From positions 434,001 through 498,000 of the forward strand of contig DATAWK010000041.1 in NCBI GenBank assembly GCA_036267255.1: 64,000 nucleotides of DNA, read 5' to 3'. Positions 51,336 through 59,254 of the stretch are shown here, piece after piece. The notes below the pieces were generated by a model. The model was given only the letters and a program-made list of their open reading frames with translations. It was not told the origin of the DNA and did no database searches. Position numbers and translations under genes: made by a program. The stretch comes from DATAWK01 sp036267255 (GTDB lineage: Bacteria > Acidobacteriota > Terriglobia > Terriglobales > Acidobacteriaceae). Positions within the stretch are counted from its first letter, which is position 1. Each line of letters begins with the position of its first letter.

Positions 51336-51935
51336 TTATTTCTGCTGCTGAGGCGTCGTTTGCATAGTCGCCTGCATCATCGCAGCCTTGATCCGGCAAA
51401 CTTGCCGCCGCTGTGCGGAATTCGTGCGAAACAACGATTTCCCGCAGCCGGGAGCAAATGCTTGAATGTTGTCGCTGAATTGAGGCTCTTCTGTGAAACT
51501 GCCAAGCCGCTTCACAACGTAGGGGAGACCGCAGAGTCCATCCATGTAAGGCTCCACTCTTGCCGCCGCAGAGTAGCGCGGAGCAACCATCGTTCGCCAG
51601 AGCAGCGCGGCTTGAGTGCAGTCCAATGGGGTAGCAGCAATCAGCACCGCGTGGATGTGCGGGTGGGGACCGGTTTCAACTGTCTTTACCCAGCCGAGCG
51701 TTAGCCTATGTTGAGCCTGTACGCCGTGAATCCATGCGAGGAACCATTCATCGAGCCTGTACTGTGTTACACGGCTCCGCGTCGTAAGCGTTGCAAAGGC
51801 TCTAGCCGGCAAATTCACTTCTAGAAAGTTTCCTTCCATCTTCGCCAGTGGTGAAATTCTCCTCTTACCTGTAGCTCTAAAAGGCACACTTATATCCTTT
51901 CCGTTTTCAATCCGGACCACGCCTATTCGGCGCAT
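51336..51935 (-). CDS. HUH-type replication-initiator-like protein
   Basis: A 199-residue protein with the pattern of rolling-circle Rep proteins: LTLGWVKTVETGPHPHIHAV holds an HxH metal site (motif 2), and GLPYVVKRLGSF may supply the catalytic Tyr and Lys (motif 3). GHR-like residues are basic at the N-terminus. Shorter than most Reps, so it may be a minimal nickase or truncated. It lies 84 bp after the AlpA-like gene on the same strand, as in small phage-satellite or mobile-island replication modules. A replicating or excising role is inference. Confidence 0.6.
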   Translation of the reverse strand: MRRIGVVRIENGKDISVPFRATGKRRISPLAKMEGNFLEVNLPARAFATLTTRSRVTQYRLDEWFLAWIHGVQAQHRLTLGWVKTVETGPHPHIHAVLIAATPLDCTQAALLWRTMVAPRYSAAARVEPYMDGLCGLPYVVKRLGSFTEEPQFSDNIQAFAPGCGKSLFRTNSAQRRQVCRIKAAMMQATMQTTPQQQK

Positions 51936-52019
51936 ATCCGCTCGGTAGGTTCCGAGAGGACTGTCTGGATTTCAGATTTTTCACCAACCGGGAAATAACT
52001 GCGTGGGCCAATTCGCGAG

Positions 52020-52229
52020 TCATTTTGAGCTGCGTGCCGAGAGACGGCTGGCGATGTATTGATCGATTTCCGCGCTGTTCCAACCAATGGCTCTCGCACC
52101 AAGGGCAACAGCCTTCGGAAATTTCCCTTTCGCCATCAGGCTGTAAATGCTGCTGCGGGACCAGCCGGTTTTTGATTTCACAGCAGGCAACCGAAGGATT
52201 GTGGGGCTGTCATTTGAACGTATTTGCAT
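52020..52229 (-). CDS. AlpA-like excisionase/regulator
   Basis: A 69-residue winged-helix protein: ILRLPAVKSKTGWSRSSIYS, LMAKGKFPKAVALGARAIGW, NSAEIDQYIASRLS. This is the typical AlpA family sequence (LR-x-V-x-x-x-TGLSRSTIY). Such proteins regulate integrase expression and act as directionality factors of islands. AGAGG stands before its ATG. It is followed by the HUH protein gene. Confident family call from the pattern; role by family. Confidence 0.85.
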   Translation of the reverse strand: MQIRSNDSPTILRLPAVKSKTGWSRSSIYSLMAKGKFPKAVALGARAIGWNSAEIDQYIASRLSARSSK

Positions 52230-52285
52230 CCGAAGGAACCTCTTGAAATTTTGTTGCCTCTAGTTGTACCTGTTACGTTATTGGG

Positions 52286-52912
52286 GTGACACGTGACTGT
52301 AACAAAACCGTTACAAATAAAGAGAGCTTCGCCCTCTTAGTCCAAGCTGTTCCACCGGAAATTCCAATGGGGGAAGCAACATTTGGGAGTGAACTTGGCC
52401 CTGCCACTCCTGTGCGGCCCGTAACGCTCAAAGAAGTGATAGCTACCGGGAGAAAAATCAGGGGTTTGGACGGCAAGGAATTCTCTGCGCTGCTGGCCCT
52501 GAGAGAGGCACTGGAGGCGTGCGACGAATTGGCACTAGCCAAAGCGAAGGAGCGGCTACAGGAGGTATATCGACTAAAAGAAAGGGACCATGTTTCACGT
52601 CAATTGCCGCAAAATGAAGAATCACGGAAAAAGTTCGCTGAGTTAATGGCATCGTCTATCGGGCTCCCCGCAGAGGAATCATTCAAGCACTATGAGGGGC
52701 TGCGCCCTGGCCCCAGAGCAATGAAGAACCCGTCTTTGCTACTTTCCCAAGAGGTTTCCCGCATTGTGGTAGTGGTGCCGTTTGAAATCCACAGGGCAAA
52801 GCATGTTTCCTGCGAAGCGGTAAACTTGATTCATGCCAAAGCGCAAACTCCGCATCGTGAAGAAAACGCCGTCCGTACTGGGCGCGTGCGAACGGTGTGG
52901 TTCCGAGTTTAG
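52286..52912 (+). CDS. Hypothetical helical protein
   Basis: A frame of up to 208 residues starting at GTG; an inner ATG at 52367 is more likely by position. Long helices occur (FSALLALREALEACDELALAKAKERLQEVY). No family recognised. The C-terminal 27 residues overlap the next gene in another frame, and their composition differs, so the true end or a frameshift is uncertain. It diverges from the AlpA-like gene by 56 bp; an accessory function of the island is likely. Confidence 0.45.
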   Translation: MTRDCNKTVTNKESFALLVQAVPPEIPMGEATFGSELGPATPVRPVTLKEVIATGRKIRGLDGKEFSALLALREALEACDELALAKAKERLQEVYRLKERDHVSRQLPQNEESRKKFAELMASSIGLPAEESFKHYEGLRPGPRAMKNPSLLLSQEVSRIVVVVPFEIHRAKHVSCEAVNLIHAKAQTPHREENAVRTGRVRTVWFRV

Positions 52913-53039
52913 CTCCCGCCTGTCTGGACAATATGCCGAGGCGGAAATCAAGGCGGCATACGATGCGCATAACTGTAAGCCAATGGACAGCAGCCAAAAT
53001 GCTTTACGAGTTGTGCGTGAGGCGACGGAAGACAAGTAA
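52833..53039 (+). CDS. Small zinc-ribbon-like protein
   Basis: A 68-residue basic protein with CERCG followed about 30 residues later by DAHNC, a C-x2-C...H-x-C arrangement suggesting one zinc site. No name can be given. It overlaps the end of the preceding frame by 80 bp, so only one of the two endings may be real. Confidence 0.4.
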   Translation: MPKRKLRIVKKTPSVLGACERCGSEFSSRLSGQYAEAEIKAAYDAHNCKPMDSSQNALRVVREATEDK

Positions 53040-53084
53040 TAACAGAGCCGGGGATTGTCGAGACGTTGCCGTCCTAGCGATAAG

Positions 53085-53246
53085 CTACTTCAACGGGCGC
53101 TTGAGCCAAAAAACTGTAGAGGAATTGTCCTCTCCGATGGGATATGCCGACACCATTTCCCATCCTTCACTTCCCAACCTATTAAGCATTTCCTCCATCT
53201 CGCCTATACGTTTTCCAAGTTCGAACTTGTATTCAAACCTTGTCAT
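53085..53246 (-). CDS. DUF4177-like small protein
   Basis: A 53-residue protein from an ATG with AAGGG upstream: TRFEYKFELGKRIGEMEEML, NRLGSEGWEMVSAYPIGED. The pattern EYK...LN-x-LG-x-EGWE-x-V is that of DUF4177. Function unknown. It follows the Phd-like gene by 44 bp. Confidence 0.6.
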   Translation of the reverse strand: MTRFEYKFELGKRIGEMEEMLNRLGSEGWEMVSAYPIGEDNSSTVFWLKRPLK

Positions 53247-53290
53247 GCGATCCCTTTCTTTCCGCGCTCGTAAGATTCCCATAGTAGTCG

Positions 53291-53497
53291 TTATGCTTCT
53301 GACTGTATCTGCTGCTGCATCGCCATAAAGTGCTCGTATTTCAGCAGTACAGCAAGCGGTTTGTCGTTGTCCTGAATCACTAGCGTTTTATCTAGCTCGC
53401 GCAGTTGCGTGACGTTCAGCGCACGCAGTTTGCTGATGCCGACATGCTGCACGCTGGGATCAAGATAGGGTATTGAAATCGGATTTGCCTTTACCAT
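53291..53497 (-). CDS. Phd/YefM-like antitoxin
   Basis: A 68-residue protein with GISKLRALNVTQLRELDKTL, VIQDNDKPLAVLLKYEHFMA: the N-terminal strand-helix and PLAVL-x-x-YEH segment are Phd/YefM-like. CAGGAGA precedes the ATG. No cognate toxin lies beside it; the upstream neighbour (12 bp away) is a transposase gene. It may be a solitary antitoxin or a protein that serves the transposase unit. Confidence 0.55.
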   Translation of the reverse strand: MVKANPISIPYLDPSVQHVGISKLRALNVTQLRELDKTLVIQDNDKPLAVLLKYEHFMAMQQQIQSEA

Positions 53498-53509
53498 AAA
53501 GTCTCCTGT

Positions 53510-54388
53510 TTATGCAGTCCTGAGTACCTTTGCGAGTATCGCCGCGTCGATCCGCTGGATCGGCTTCTTCTCGGGAATCAAGCCGCACAATTCCTCAAGT
53601 GTCCAGACGTGATCCGTTAATCCTGCTTCCATTGCAGGTGTGACGCGCAACGTCTTGTGAATGCGGCAGAAGTTGTAGTGCATGAAGTAGAGTGCGACTT
53701 GATGCGCATGGTTCTCTAGCTTCTTGCTAAAGCCATTTGTTAGCCGCGTGAATCTCCGCATCGACATACGCATGGTGAGATTCTGACGCTCCACAAACGA
53801 AGTGCTGATATGTTTGGGATCTGGGTTTCCCATAAGCACGGCTGTTTCTGTTCCAATGCACTCGCCAGGGCTGTACTTCGTATCGAAGGAATCATTGCCA
53901 TAGAGTTTTATTAGCATCGCGTAATCTACATCGCAGCCAAACGCACCTTCGACAGCCTCTCCATACATCTTGAGTCCGTCTGTGGTGAGTTGGATACGCG
54001 ATGCGACTCGCAATGCAACATCCTCCATAAAGAACTTCGCCCACCTCGGCCCACGCTGCCCGACAAGATAGGAAACGATCAATTTAGAATCGGCATCCAA
54101 CGCCGTCCACGTCCACACGTCGCCCCATCCTGCCGCTACCTGTTCCTCGCTGGCATTCTTCATCTTCGCGCCAACAAAGCTCCAAATCTCATCGCATTGG
54201 ATACGCTGGGAGCGGACTCCTCGCACATGGTTATCGTGGAACGCAGCACAGGCGCTTCCAGCATCCTCCAAGAGCCGCAAGACAGTGTGCTTGCCCACTC
54301 CCAGCATTCGGCATGTCGAGTTGATGGAGTTGCCTTCAACCAAGGCCGCTATCAGCTGTGCGCGTCGAGTTGTGCTGAGTTGATTCAT
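53510..54388 (-). CDS. IS1-family-like DDE transposase
   Basis: A 292-residue protein: an N-terminal HTH (LVEGNSINSTCRMLGVGKHT), then catalytic acidic residues in IQCDEIWSFVGAK, WTWTALDADSKLIVSY, RIQLTTDGLKMYGEAVEGAF and HISTSFVERQNLTMRMSMRR. All the DDE positions seem intact. No terminal inverted repeats were found by eye at either side, so it may be a single-copy chromosomal relative of IS1 or an element with hidden ends. It is followed by the Phd-like gene in the same unit. Confidence 0.78.
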   Translation of the reverse strand: MNQLSTTRRAQLIAALVEGNSINSTCRMLGVGKHTVLRLLEDAGSACAAFHDNHVRGVRSQRIQCDEIWSFVGAKMKNASEEQVAAGWGDVWTWTALDADSKLIVSYLVGQRGPRWAKFFMEDVALRVASRIQLTTDGLKMYGEAVEGAFGCDVDYAMLIKLYGNDSFDTKYSPGECIGTETAVLMGNPDPKHISTSFVERQNLTMRMSMRRFTRLTNGFSKKLENHAHQVALYFMHYNFCRIHKTLRVTPAMEAGLTDHVWTLEELCGLIPEKKPIQRIDAAILAKVLRTA

Positions 54389-54467
54389 TGCCCTATCCTG
54401 CCTTTATGGTAGCAGTATAGCGGCAAATGTCAAGCAGTATATTGCCTATATATGTTCTTTTTTAAGC

Positions 54468-55244
54468 TTAGTCGCTCGTGCGCTGAAACGAGGCCGCACC
54501 ATCTTCACCTAAAGTTAGTATGCCGGTAACTTGCGGGATGGAAAGGCTACGATATTCGCCTGAAAGCATGGCGATTATTCGAAATGTACCTGCGGGTAGA
54601 TCCACGGAATTTATTTTTTCCTTGGGAAACAAGTCATCTTCTTGAGGTTTGTTTAATTCGTATGCTTTCCACCCCTTCTCAAAATGAAATGCTATTTGAG
54701 CATAACTTTCGCTTGCGTCTATCTCTGCCGGTGCATCTTCGTACAATCCCCACCATAGCAACGGGCACAAATCAGCAATTTCCAATCCGGTTGAGTTGTC
54801 GTAATAAATCACCCTGAGCAGTGGAAATTGGAACTTCCCAAGTAATTTTCCATTGGGCACATTGCGGAATATCATGGCAGCGATAGTAAATGGAGGATCT
54901 GAAATTGCCTTGAATCCGACGCATTGAACATTGTGTTGCGGCTTAACTAAACTATTCTGCGCAGGCAAAGACGATAACGTGCGCTCCTCCAACTGCTTTC
55001 TTAGATCAGCATTTTCCGCGAGGGCAGTTCTTAATTTCCGAGACTTGGCAAGCGCAGTGACCCTTGTTTTGATCCATAACCAATTGAAGCCGATGGCCGC
55101 CAGCATAAGAGAGGCTACCGCGAAGCTTATATCTTGCGTGTAGCCGTTGTGCCCTCGAATTGAATCGATGCATCCAAACGCGCAGGCAAGAGCAAAGAAT
55201 TCAATAAACCAAGGCGTAAAGTCTCTGCTTGGCGAATCCGACAT
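54468..55244 (-). CDS. Two-span membrane protein with coiled coil, unknown
   Basis: A 258-residue protein from an ATG with AGGAG seven bases upstream; the longest reading adds 35 unlikely residues. Two membrane segments (WFIEFFALACAFGCIDSI; ISFAVASLMLAAIGFNWLWI), a short coiled coil (LRTALAENADLRKQLEERTL) and a soluble domain of about 160 residues with hydrophobic strands. No family recognised. Situated in the island between the transposase and a zinc-finger gene, it may be an effector or a phage-related accessory protein; no evidence for either. Confidence 0.6.
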   Translation of the reverse strand: MSDSPSRDFTPWFIEFFALACAFGCIDSIRGHNGYTQDISFAVASLMLAAIGFNWLWIKTRVTALAKSRKLRTALAENADLRKQLEERTLSSLPAQNSLVKPQHNVQCVGFKAISDPPFTIAAMIFRNVPNGKLLGKFQFPLLRVIYYDNSTGLEIADLCPLLWWGLYEDAPAEIDASESYAQIAFHFEKGWKAYELNKPQEDDLFPKEKINSVDLPAGTFRIIAMLSGEYRSLSIPQVTGILTLGEDGAASFQRTSD

Positions 55245-55459
55245 GAAAAGTCTCCTGAGAAGAGAGGTATTCATCTTACATACCCATTCCCAAGATGCGG
55301 TAATCCACAAAGCAACCCGATTGCCAAAATGAGACGCTGTGGATTTCAAACGGCACCACTACCCGCATTGTCGCCGTGTGGGCTCAGGTAGCACTCTGGT
55401 GGGTAAATAGAAGGTTCGTTCCCGCAATTTATTGCAGTGGGCTGAACCACGACTTCGCC

Positions 55460-55639
55460 ATGAAGATAGCACTATATATTCACACATTCTTCATTGCGCC
55501 GAATGGTGAGATAGGTTTTCGCGTTTGTCCGTACTGCACTGATCAATTCTGGCAGGAGCAATCGAATCAAGACTATTGCCGCCCCTCCCACAGAGAAGCT
55601 CATCGCGTGGCTCGGTGGCGCAATAAAAAAAAGCTCTAA
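55460..55639 (+). CDS. Small CGNR-like zinc-finger protein
   Basis: About 59 residues: RVCPYCTDQFWQEQSNQDYC, RPSHREAHRVARWRNKKK. Two C-x2-C/C-H type ligand pairs and a basic tail resemble the C-terminal zinc finger of CGNR proteins. The regular N-terminal domain is missing, so it is either a small DNA-binding protein or a fragment. Confidence 0.45.
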   Translation: MKIALYIHTFFIAPNGEIGFRVCPYCTDQFWQEQSNQDYCRPSHREAHRVARWRNKKKL

Positions 55640-55681
55640 GCACACGGAGCAAAAAGGAAGTCCGTTACCGCCCAATCTGAT

Positions 55682-56884
55682 TCAGGCCACACCAAAATTA
55701 CCAACGATCACTTTGGATTCATTCACGATACTGTCCACGTAATCAGCCCACCACTGGAGCATTTTCTTTCGTTGCTCTGCGAACTCAGCAACGATGTAGA
55801 CGGCCCGAATACCTTGCGCTTCATGGCTCAGAGCTTTTTCAATCACGTCTCGATTGAAGCCATGCTCAGTAAGCAGCGTTGCGCCTGTGCGCCGCAGATC
55901 GTGAATGGTGAGCGGGTCCATATCGAACGTTAGCCCTTCCAGCGCCTTATTCAGCGCGTTTGCCGCGAACGGCTTTAGCAAACTGCTACGGCCTGGCAGC
56001 ACGAACTCTGAGCCACCAGCGAGGACTTTCAACTCCCGGAACATCGCGGCAATCTGAGTTGACATGTAAACGATGTGCGGCTTCCGGGTCTTCGAATTCT
56101 CTTCGGGTATCAGCCACTCTCCCGACTCAAAGTTCACATGTTCCCAGCGGGCCAGCAGAAGCTCTGACTTGCGAGAAAGCGTCAGCAAAAGGATATGCAG
56201 CGCCAGCTTGAATTGCCGCCGGATGTTTGACTGATAGATGGTACCCAGATATAGGCGAATCTCTTTCGCGGTGAGCACACGAGCACGCTTGCGAGCCTTG
56301 CCTATGTAGCGGGTTGCCACCATCACGGCGGGATTGACCGTCACCAGTTGCGTTTCAATCGCATAGGCAAACATCTGCTTTATCACGTTGCGCAGTTGCA
56401 TCGCCGCCTGTACGCGCCCGTTGTCCCGCTTGCGATAGACAAGGGCTTGCACGTCCAGGGCGTTTACTTCTTTGAGGGTCTTTTCCCCAAGGGTGGGGAA
56501 AATCTCGTTGTCCAGATAACGCCGAATGGTCTTCGGGTCTTTCCAGTGCCTCACCACCTGCTCTTTGTAGTACCGTTCTCCAAACTCTCTGACTGTGGGA
56601 TTCGTGGTCAGCCCTACCCGCGCCAACTTCTTTTCCATGGCCGGGGATTCGCCCTTCGCCACTTTCCCTGCCAGTTCATCCCGCCTTTCCCGCGCCGTCC
56701 TCAAGGGCAGATCGGGATAATGGCCTAGACTCACCTTGCCGTATTTGCCGTCCAAGCAATACCGATAGAGCCAGGACATTTTGCCGCTCGGCAGTATGTC
56801 CAGCGAAAGTCCTCGGCCATCGCTCACCATGTACCGTCCGGCCCTTGGCTTCAAAGCTTTGATTCCTGCGTCTGTGAGTGCCAT
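55682..56884 (-). CDS. Tyrosine recombinase/integrase of the island
   Basis: A 400-residue enzyme with an Arm-type DNA-binding N-terminus (DUF4102: GIKALKPRAGRYMVSDG, SWLYRYCLDGKYGKVSLGHY), a core-binding domain and the catalytic domain: Arg in LTLSRKSELLLARWEH, HDLRRTGATLLTEHG (H-x-x-R), EKALSHEAQGIRAVYI with the nucleophile Tyr. GGAAGGGG precedes its ATG. Orientation and place directly beside the mnmE end fit int genes of islands at this site. It probably binds the GGAGACATAT boxes and recombines at the FCIGK codons. Confidence 0.93.
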   Translation of the reverse strand: MALTDAGIKALKPRAGRYMVSDGRGLSLDILPSGKMSWLYRYCLDGKYGKVSLGHYPDLPLRTARERRDELAGKVAKGESPAMEKKLARVGLTTNPTVREFGERYYKEQVVRHWKDPKTIRRYLDNEIFPTLGEKTLKEVNALDVQALVYRKRDNGRVQAAMQLRNVIKQMFAYAIETQLVTVNPAVMVATRYIGKARKRARVLTAKEIRLYLGTIYQSNIRRQFKLALHILLLTLSRKSELLLARWEHVNFESGEWLIPEENSKTRKPHIVYMSTQIAAMFRELKVLAGGSEFVLPGRSSLLKPFAANALNKALEGLTFDMDPLTIHDLRRTGATLLTEHGFNRDVIEKALSHEAQGIRAVYIVAEFAEQRKKMLQWWADYVDSIVNESKVIVGNFGVA

Positions 56885-56897
56885 TCTCGCCCCTTCC

Positions 56898-56981
56898 GTA
56901 TGTCTCCAAGCTCATCATGGAGACATATACTCAACCAGAGACATATTGGAGACATATTCAATGTTGGCTGTCTATGTCTCC
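56898..56981. repeat. Right arm-type sites
   Basis: Five GGAGACATA-type boxes between the integrase and mnmE: direct copies at 56919-56928, 56937-56946 (first base A) and 56948-56957, inverted copies at 56898-56907 and 56972-56981. Start-to-start spacing of 18 and 11 bp; the 11-bp pair is repeated at the left end. Confidence 0.65.
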
Positions 56982-57068
56982 TGCTGGACATTCTAAGACA
57001 GCAACCTCTATTTATATAAGGAAATAGTTCTTATTTCTACATTCTATTGGATGGTATTGGATGCGGCT

Positions 57069-57086
57069 CTATTTTCCGATGCAGAA
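57069..57086. repeat. Right attachment site within mnmE end
   Basis: On the minus strand the last 18 bases of mnmE (TTCTGCATCGGAAAATAG) encode FCIGK-stop. They match the left copy at 47824-47841 in 15 of 18 positions. The island restores a functional C-terminus for MnmE here. Confidence 0.7.
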
Positions 57087-58595
57087 GGTGGAAAAAATTT
57101 GATTCAAAATATCATCGGCTGTTGTTTCACCCGTTAATGTATCCAGGGCACGCAGTGCGTTATAAAGATCAAGCAGCAGCATTTCATGCGGCACCTGTGT
57201 TTCCACCGCCATTCGACCGGAGATCAACCCCTCCACTGCGGCTGTTACGGCCTGCTGCTGACGCAGGTTCGTAACAAGGCTACCCTCTGTCTCCACACCA
57301 TTACCGCGCACTAGCGATAGAATCTGTTCCTGCAGTTCGATGATTCCTTCACCGGTCACTGCGGATGTTGGAAGCACAGGCACGGAACTTGGAATTAAAG
57401 TTTTGTGGGGAATCGTGACAGTGGAAACCAGAGTCTTCTTTTCGGGAGCGAGGATAGTGTTCGCCACCTCCGTCTGAGATTTCCCGGTTTCCACCTGAGA
57501 TTGCAGATCGATCTTGTTGCACGCAATCAATGCTCGGCGTCCGGTCAATTGCTCCAGCAGCTTGTGCTCATAGACATCAAGTTCTGTTGCCGTCGCATCC
57601 AGTACCAGCAGCACGACGTCGGCATCGGCTACAGCCTCGCGTGACTTCTGAATGCCAATGGTCTCCGCTTCATCGAACGATTCGCGAATGCCTGCCGTAT
57701 CCATCAGGTCGATCGGGATGCCTCCGAGCGAAACGCGCTCGCTGACCAGATCGCGCGTGGTTCCGGGAGTGGCCGTCACTATGGCGCGTTCGCGCTGTAC
57801 CAGTCGATTGAAGAGCGACGATTTGCCTGCGTTAGGCCGTCCAACGATGGCGAGAGAAAACCCATCGCGCACAATGCGCCCATAATCAAAGCCTGCCGCA
57901 AGTTCCTGCAGCGGCTCCGCAACGGCTGCAATGCGGAGAAGGATCGCAGCGCTTGGCATCACATCGATATCGTCTTCGGCAAAATCAATGCCTGCCTCAA
58001 GGGCGACGATCAAATCCACCAGTTTTTGTTTGATGGGCCGAATGCGCCGCGAGAGCGCGCCATCCAATTGCTCTGAAGCAATCCTAGCCTGGTAGAGTGT
58101 CTGCGCATCGATCAGGTCGCGCACAGCTTCGGCCTGCGTCAGGTCAAGCCTTCCAGAAAGAAATGCGCGCTCCGTAAATTCCCCGGGCCGGGCCAGCCGG
58201 GCCCCGCCACTAATGCAGGCGCGCACGAGAAATTCCAGAACCACCGGCGCACTGTGCGCTGCGATCTCGACGATGTCATCACTGGTGTAGGAATGCGGTG
58301 CCGCAAACCACGTGACGACTGCTTCATCCATTCGCTGGCCCGTGCTGGGATCCAGCACCTCTGCAAAACGCGCTTGTGCCGCTACCAGAGAATGACGCAG
58401 CCTAAGTAACGGTGTGGCAATGGCTACAGCCTGTGGTCCGGAGAGCCGGACGATGCCGATACCACCGCGGCCCGGTGGCGTAGAGATAGCAACAATGGTG
58501 TCGTTGATCGCAGTGCGAGCGTTGTTGGCTACGCTGTCGTCGTTCGCGGGAACGGTCGAGTCATTAGAGCTTTGGTTATGTGCAGACAAACTCAC
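57069..58595 (-). CDS. mnmE: tRNA modification GTPase MnmE
   Basis: A 508-residue protein. The N-terminal formyl-THF-binding domain begins near INDTIVAISTPPGRGGIG; the inserted G domain shows FSLAIVGRPNAGKSSLFNRL (G1), TPGTTRDLVSE (G2) and IDLMDTAGIRE (G3); the C-terminus ends FCIGK, with the conserved Cys. With MnmG it makes the 5-carboxymethylaminomethyl group at U34 of certain tRNAs. The first codon is GTG and somewhat uncertain. Its last codons are the island's att site, so this end is probably island-supplied. Confidence 0.95.
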   Translation of the reverse strand: MSLSAHNQSSNDSTVPANDDSVANNARTAINDTIVAISTPPGRGGIGIVRLSGPQAVAIATPLLRLRHSLVAAQARFAEVLDPSTGQRMDEAVVTWFAAPHSYTSDDIVEIAAHSAPVVLEFLVRACISGGARLARPGEFTERAFLSGRLDLTQAEAVRDLIDAQTLYQARIASEQLDGALSRRIRPIKQKLVDLIVALEAGIDFAEDDIDVMPSAAILLRIAAVAEPLQELAAGFDYGRIVRDGFSLAIVGRPNAGKSSLFNRLVQRERAIVTATPGTTRDLVSERVSLGGIPIDLMDTAGIRESFDEAETIGIQKSREAVADADVVLLVLDATATELDVYEHKLLEQLTGRRALIACNKIDLQSQVETGKSQTEVANTILAPEKKTLVSTVTIPHKTLIPSSVPVLPTSAVTGEGIIELQEQILSLVRGNGVETEGSLVTNLRQQQAVTAAVEGLISGRMAVETQVPHEMLLLDLYNALRALDTLTGETTADDILNQIFSTFCIGK

Positions 58596-58631
58596 GCGTT
58601 GATTCTACGCAACCACAGCTTGATGGTCAGC

Positions 58632-59195
58632 TTACCTGCGACCAAATCCGCGCGTACGTGCAGAGCCGGCAAGGCCGACACGAGGCAGCGTCCCCTTCCA
58701 GTCTTTTGGATATACCACCACGCTGCGTTCACGTCCTTCACCATTGCTTTCGCTGCGCATATCATCGTAATTGCGCAAGGCCAGATGCAGCAGGCGACGT
58801 TCGCGCGAACTCATTGGAGAAAAGCTGTAGGGCTGACCGGTGCTGCGGACGCGAGCCACTGCCGTATCCGCTGATAGGCGCAGCTCCCGGGCACGCATCG
58901 CTTTGTAACCATTGGCATCAAAGGAGACGCGATCATGCTCATCCATCTCCAGCCGGAGAGCTTTTGCCGCAATATGTTCGATGGAGTGCAACAACTCAGC
59001 GTTCCGTTCCAGCAACATATCCTGGTCCGGTCCCGCCATCTCGACATAGATTTCGCGCGATTCCAATCCATCTGGATCAGCTGCTCCGGGGCCTGCTGTG
59101 ATGCGGTATTTCAATCGCAAACCGCCAGTTCCGGTTAGCGTCTTCAACAAGCCATCAATCTTTTGCGCGGCTGCGCGATAATCCTCAATCGGCAT
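58632..59195 (-). CDS. jag: Jag-like KH/R3H RNA-binding protein
   Basis: A 187-residue protein with KH-like region (SREIYVEMAGPDQDMLLERN, AELLHSIEHIAAKALRL) and R3H domain (QPYSFSPMSSRERRLLHLAL). GGGAG lies before the ATG. The Jag protein is cotranscribed with yidC in many bacteria and binds RNA. It lacks the N-terminal Jag_N part, common in this phylum. The gene lies between yidC and mnmE as usual. Confidence 0.9.
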   Translation of the reverse strand: MPIEDYRAAAQKIDGLLKTLTGTGGLRLKYRITAGPGAADPDGLESREIYVEMAGPDQDMLLERNAELLHSIEHIAAKALRLEMDEHDRVSFDANGYKAMRARELRLSADTAVARVRSTGQPYSFSPMSSRERRLLHLALRNYDDMRSESNGEGRERSVVVYPKDWKGTLPRVGLAGSARTRGFGRR

Positions 59196-59254
59196 GTTTC
59201 TCCCAAAAATTTAGATGCTGCAATGACAGCTTTGGTACATACTTCGCACCTACA

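Larger units (their letters stand above)
47831..57086. mobile_element. Integrative genomic island in the mnmE 3' end
   Basis: About 9.3 kb bounded by two copies of the mnmE 3'-end sequence. A tyrosine integrase lies beside mnmE at the right end and reads away from it. GGAGACATAT boxes occur near both ends. Contents: SAMHD1-like HD module, HUH-type Rep-like protein, AlpA-like regulator, IS1-like transposase, Phd-like antitoxin and orphan genes, with no core metabolism. No conjugation genes seen, so movement would depend on a helper. The site choice equals that of SGI1-type elements, though the cargo differs. Confidence 0.78.

Noticed and set aside
57069..58595. A tRNA gene as the integration target of the island
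   Set aside because: No tRNA-like cloverleaf was recognised near either end; the repeats are coding sequence of the MnmE C-terminus instead.
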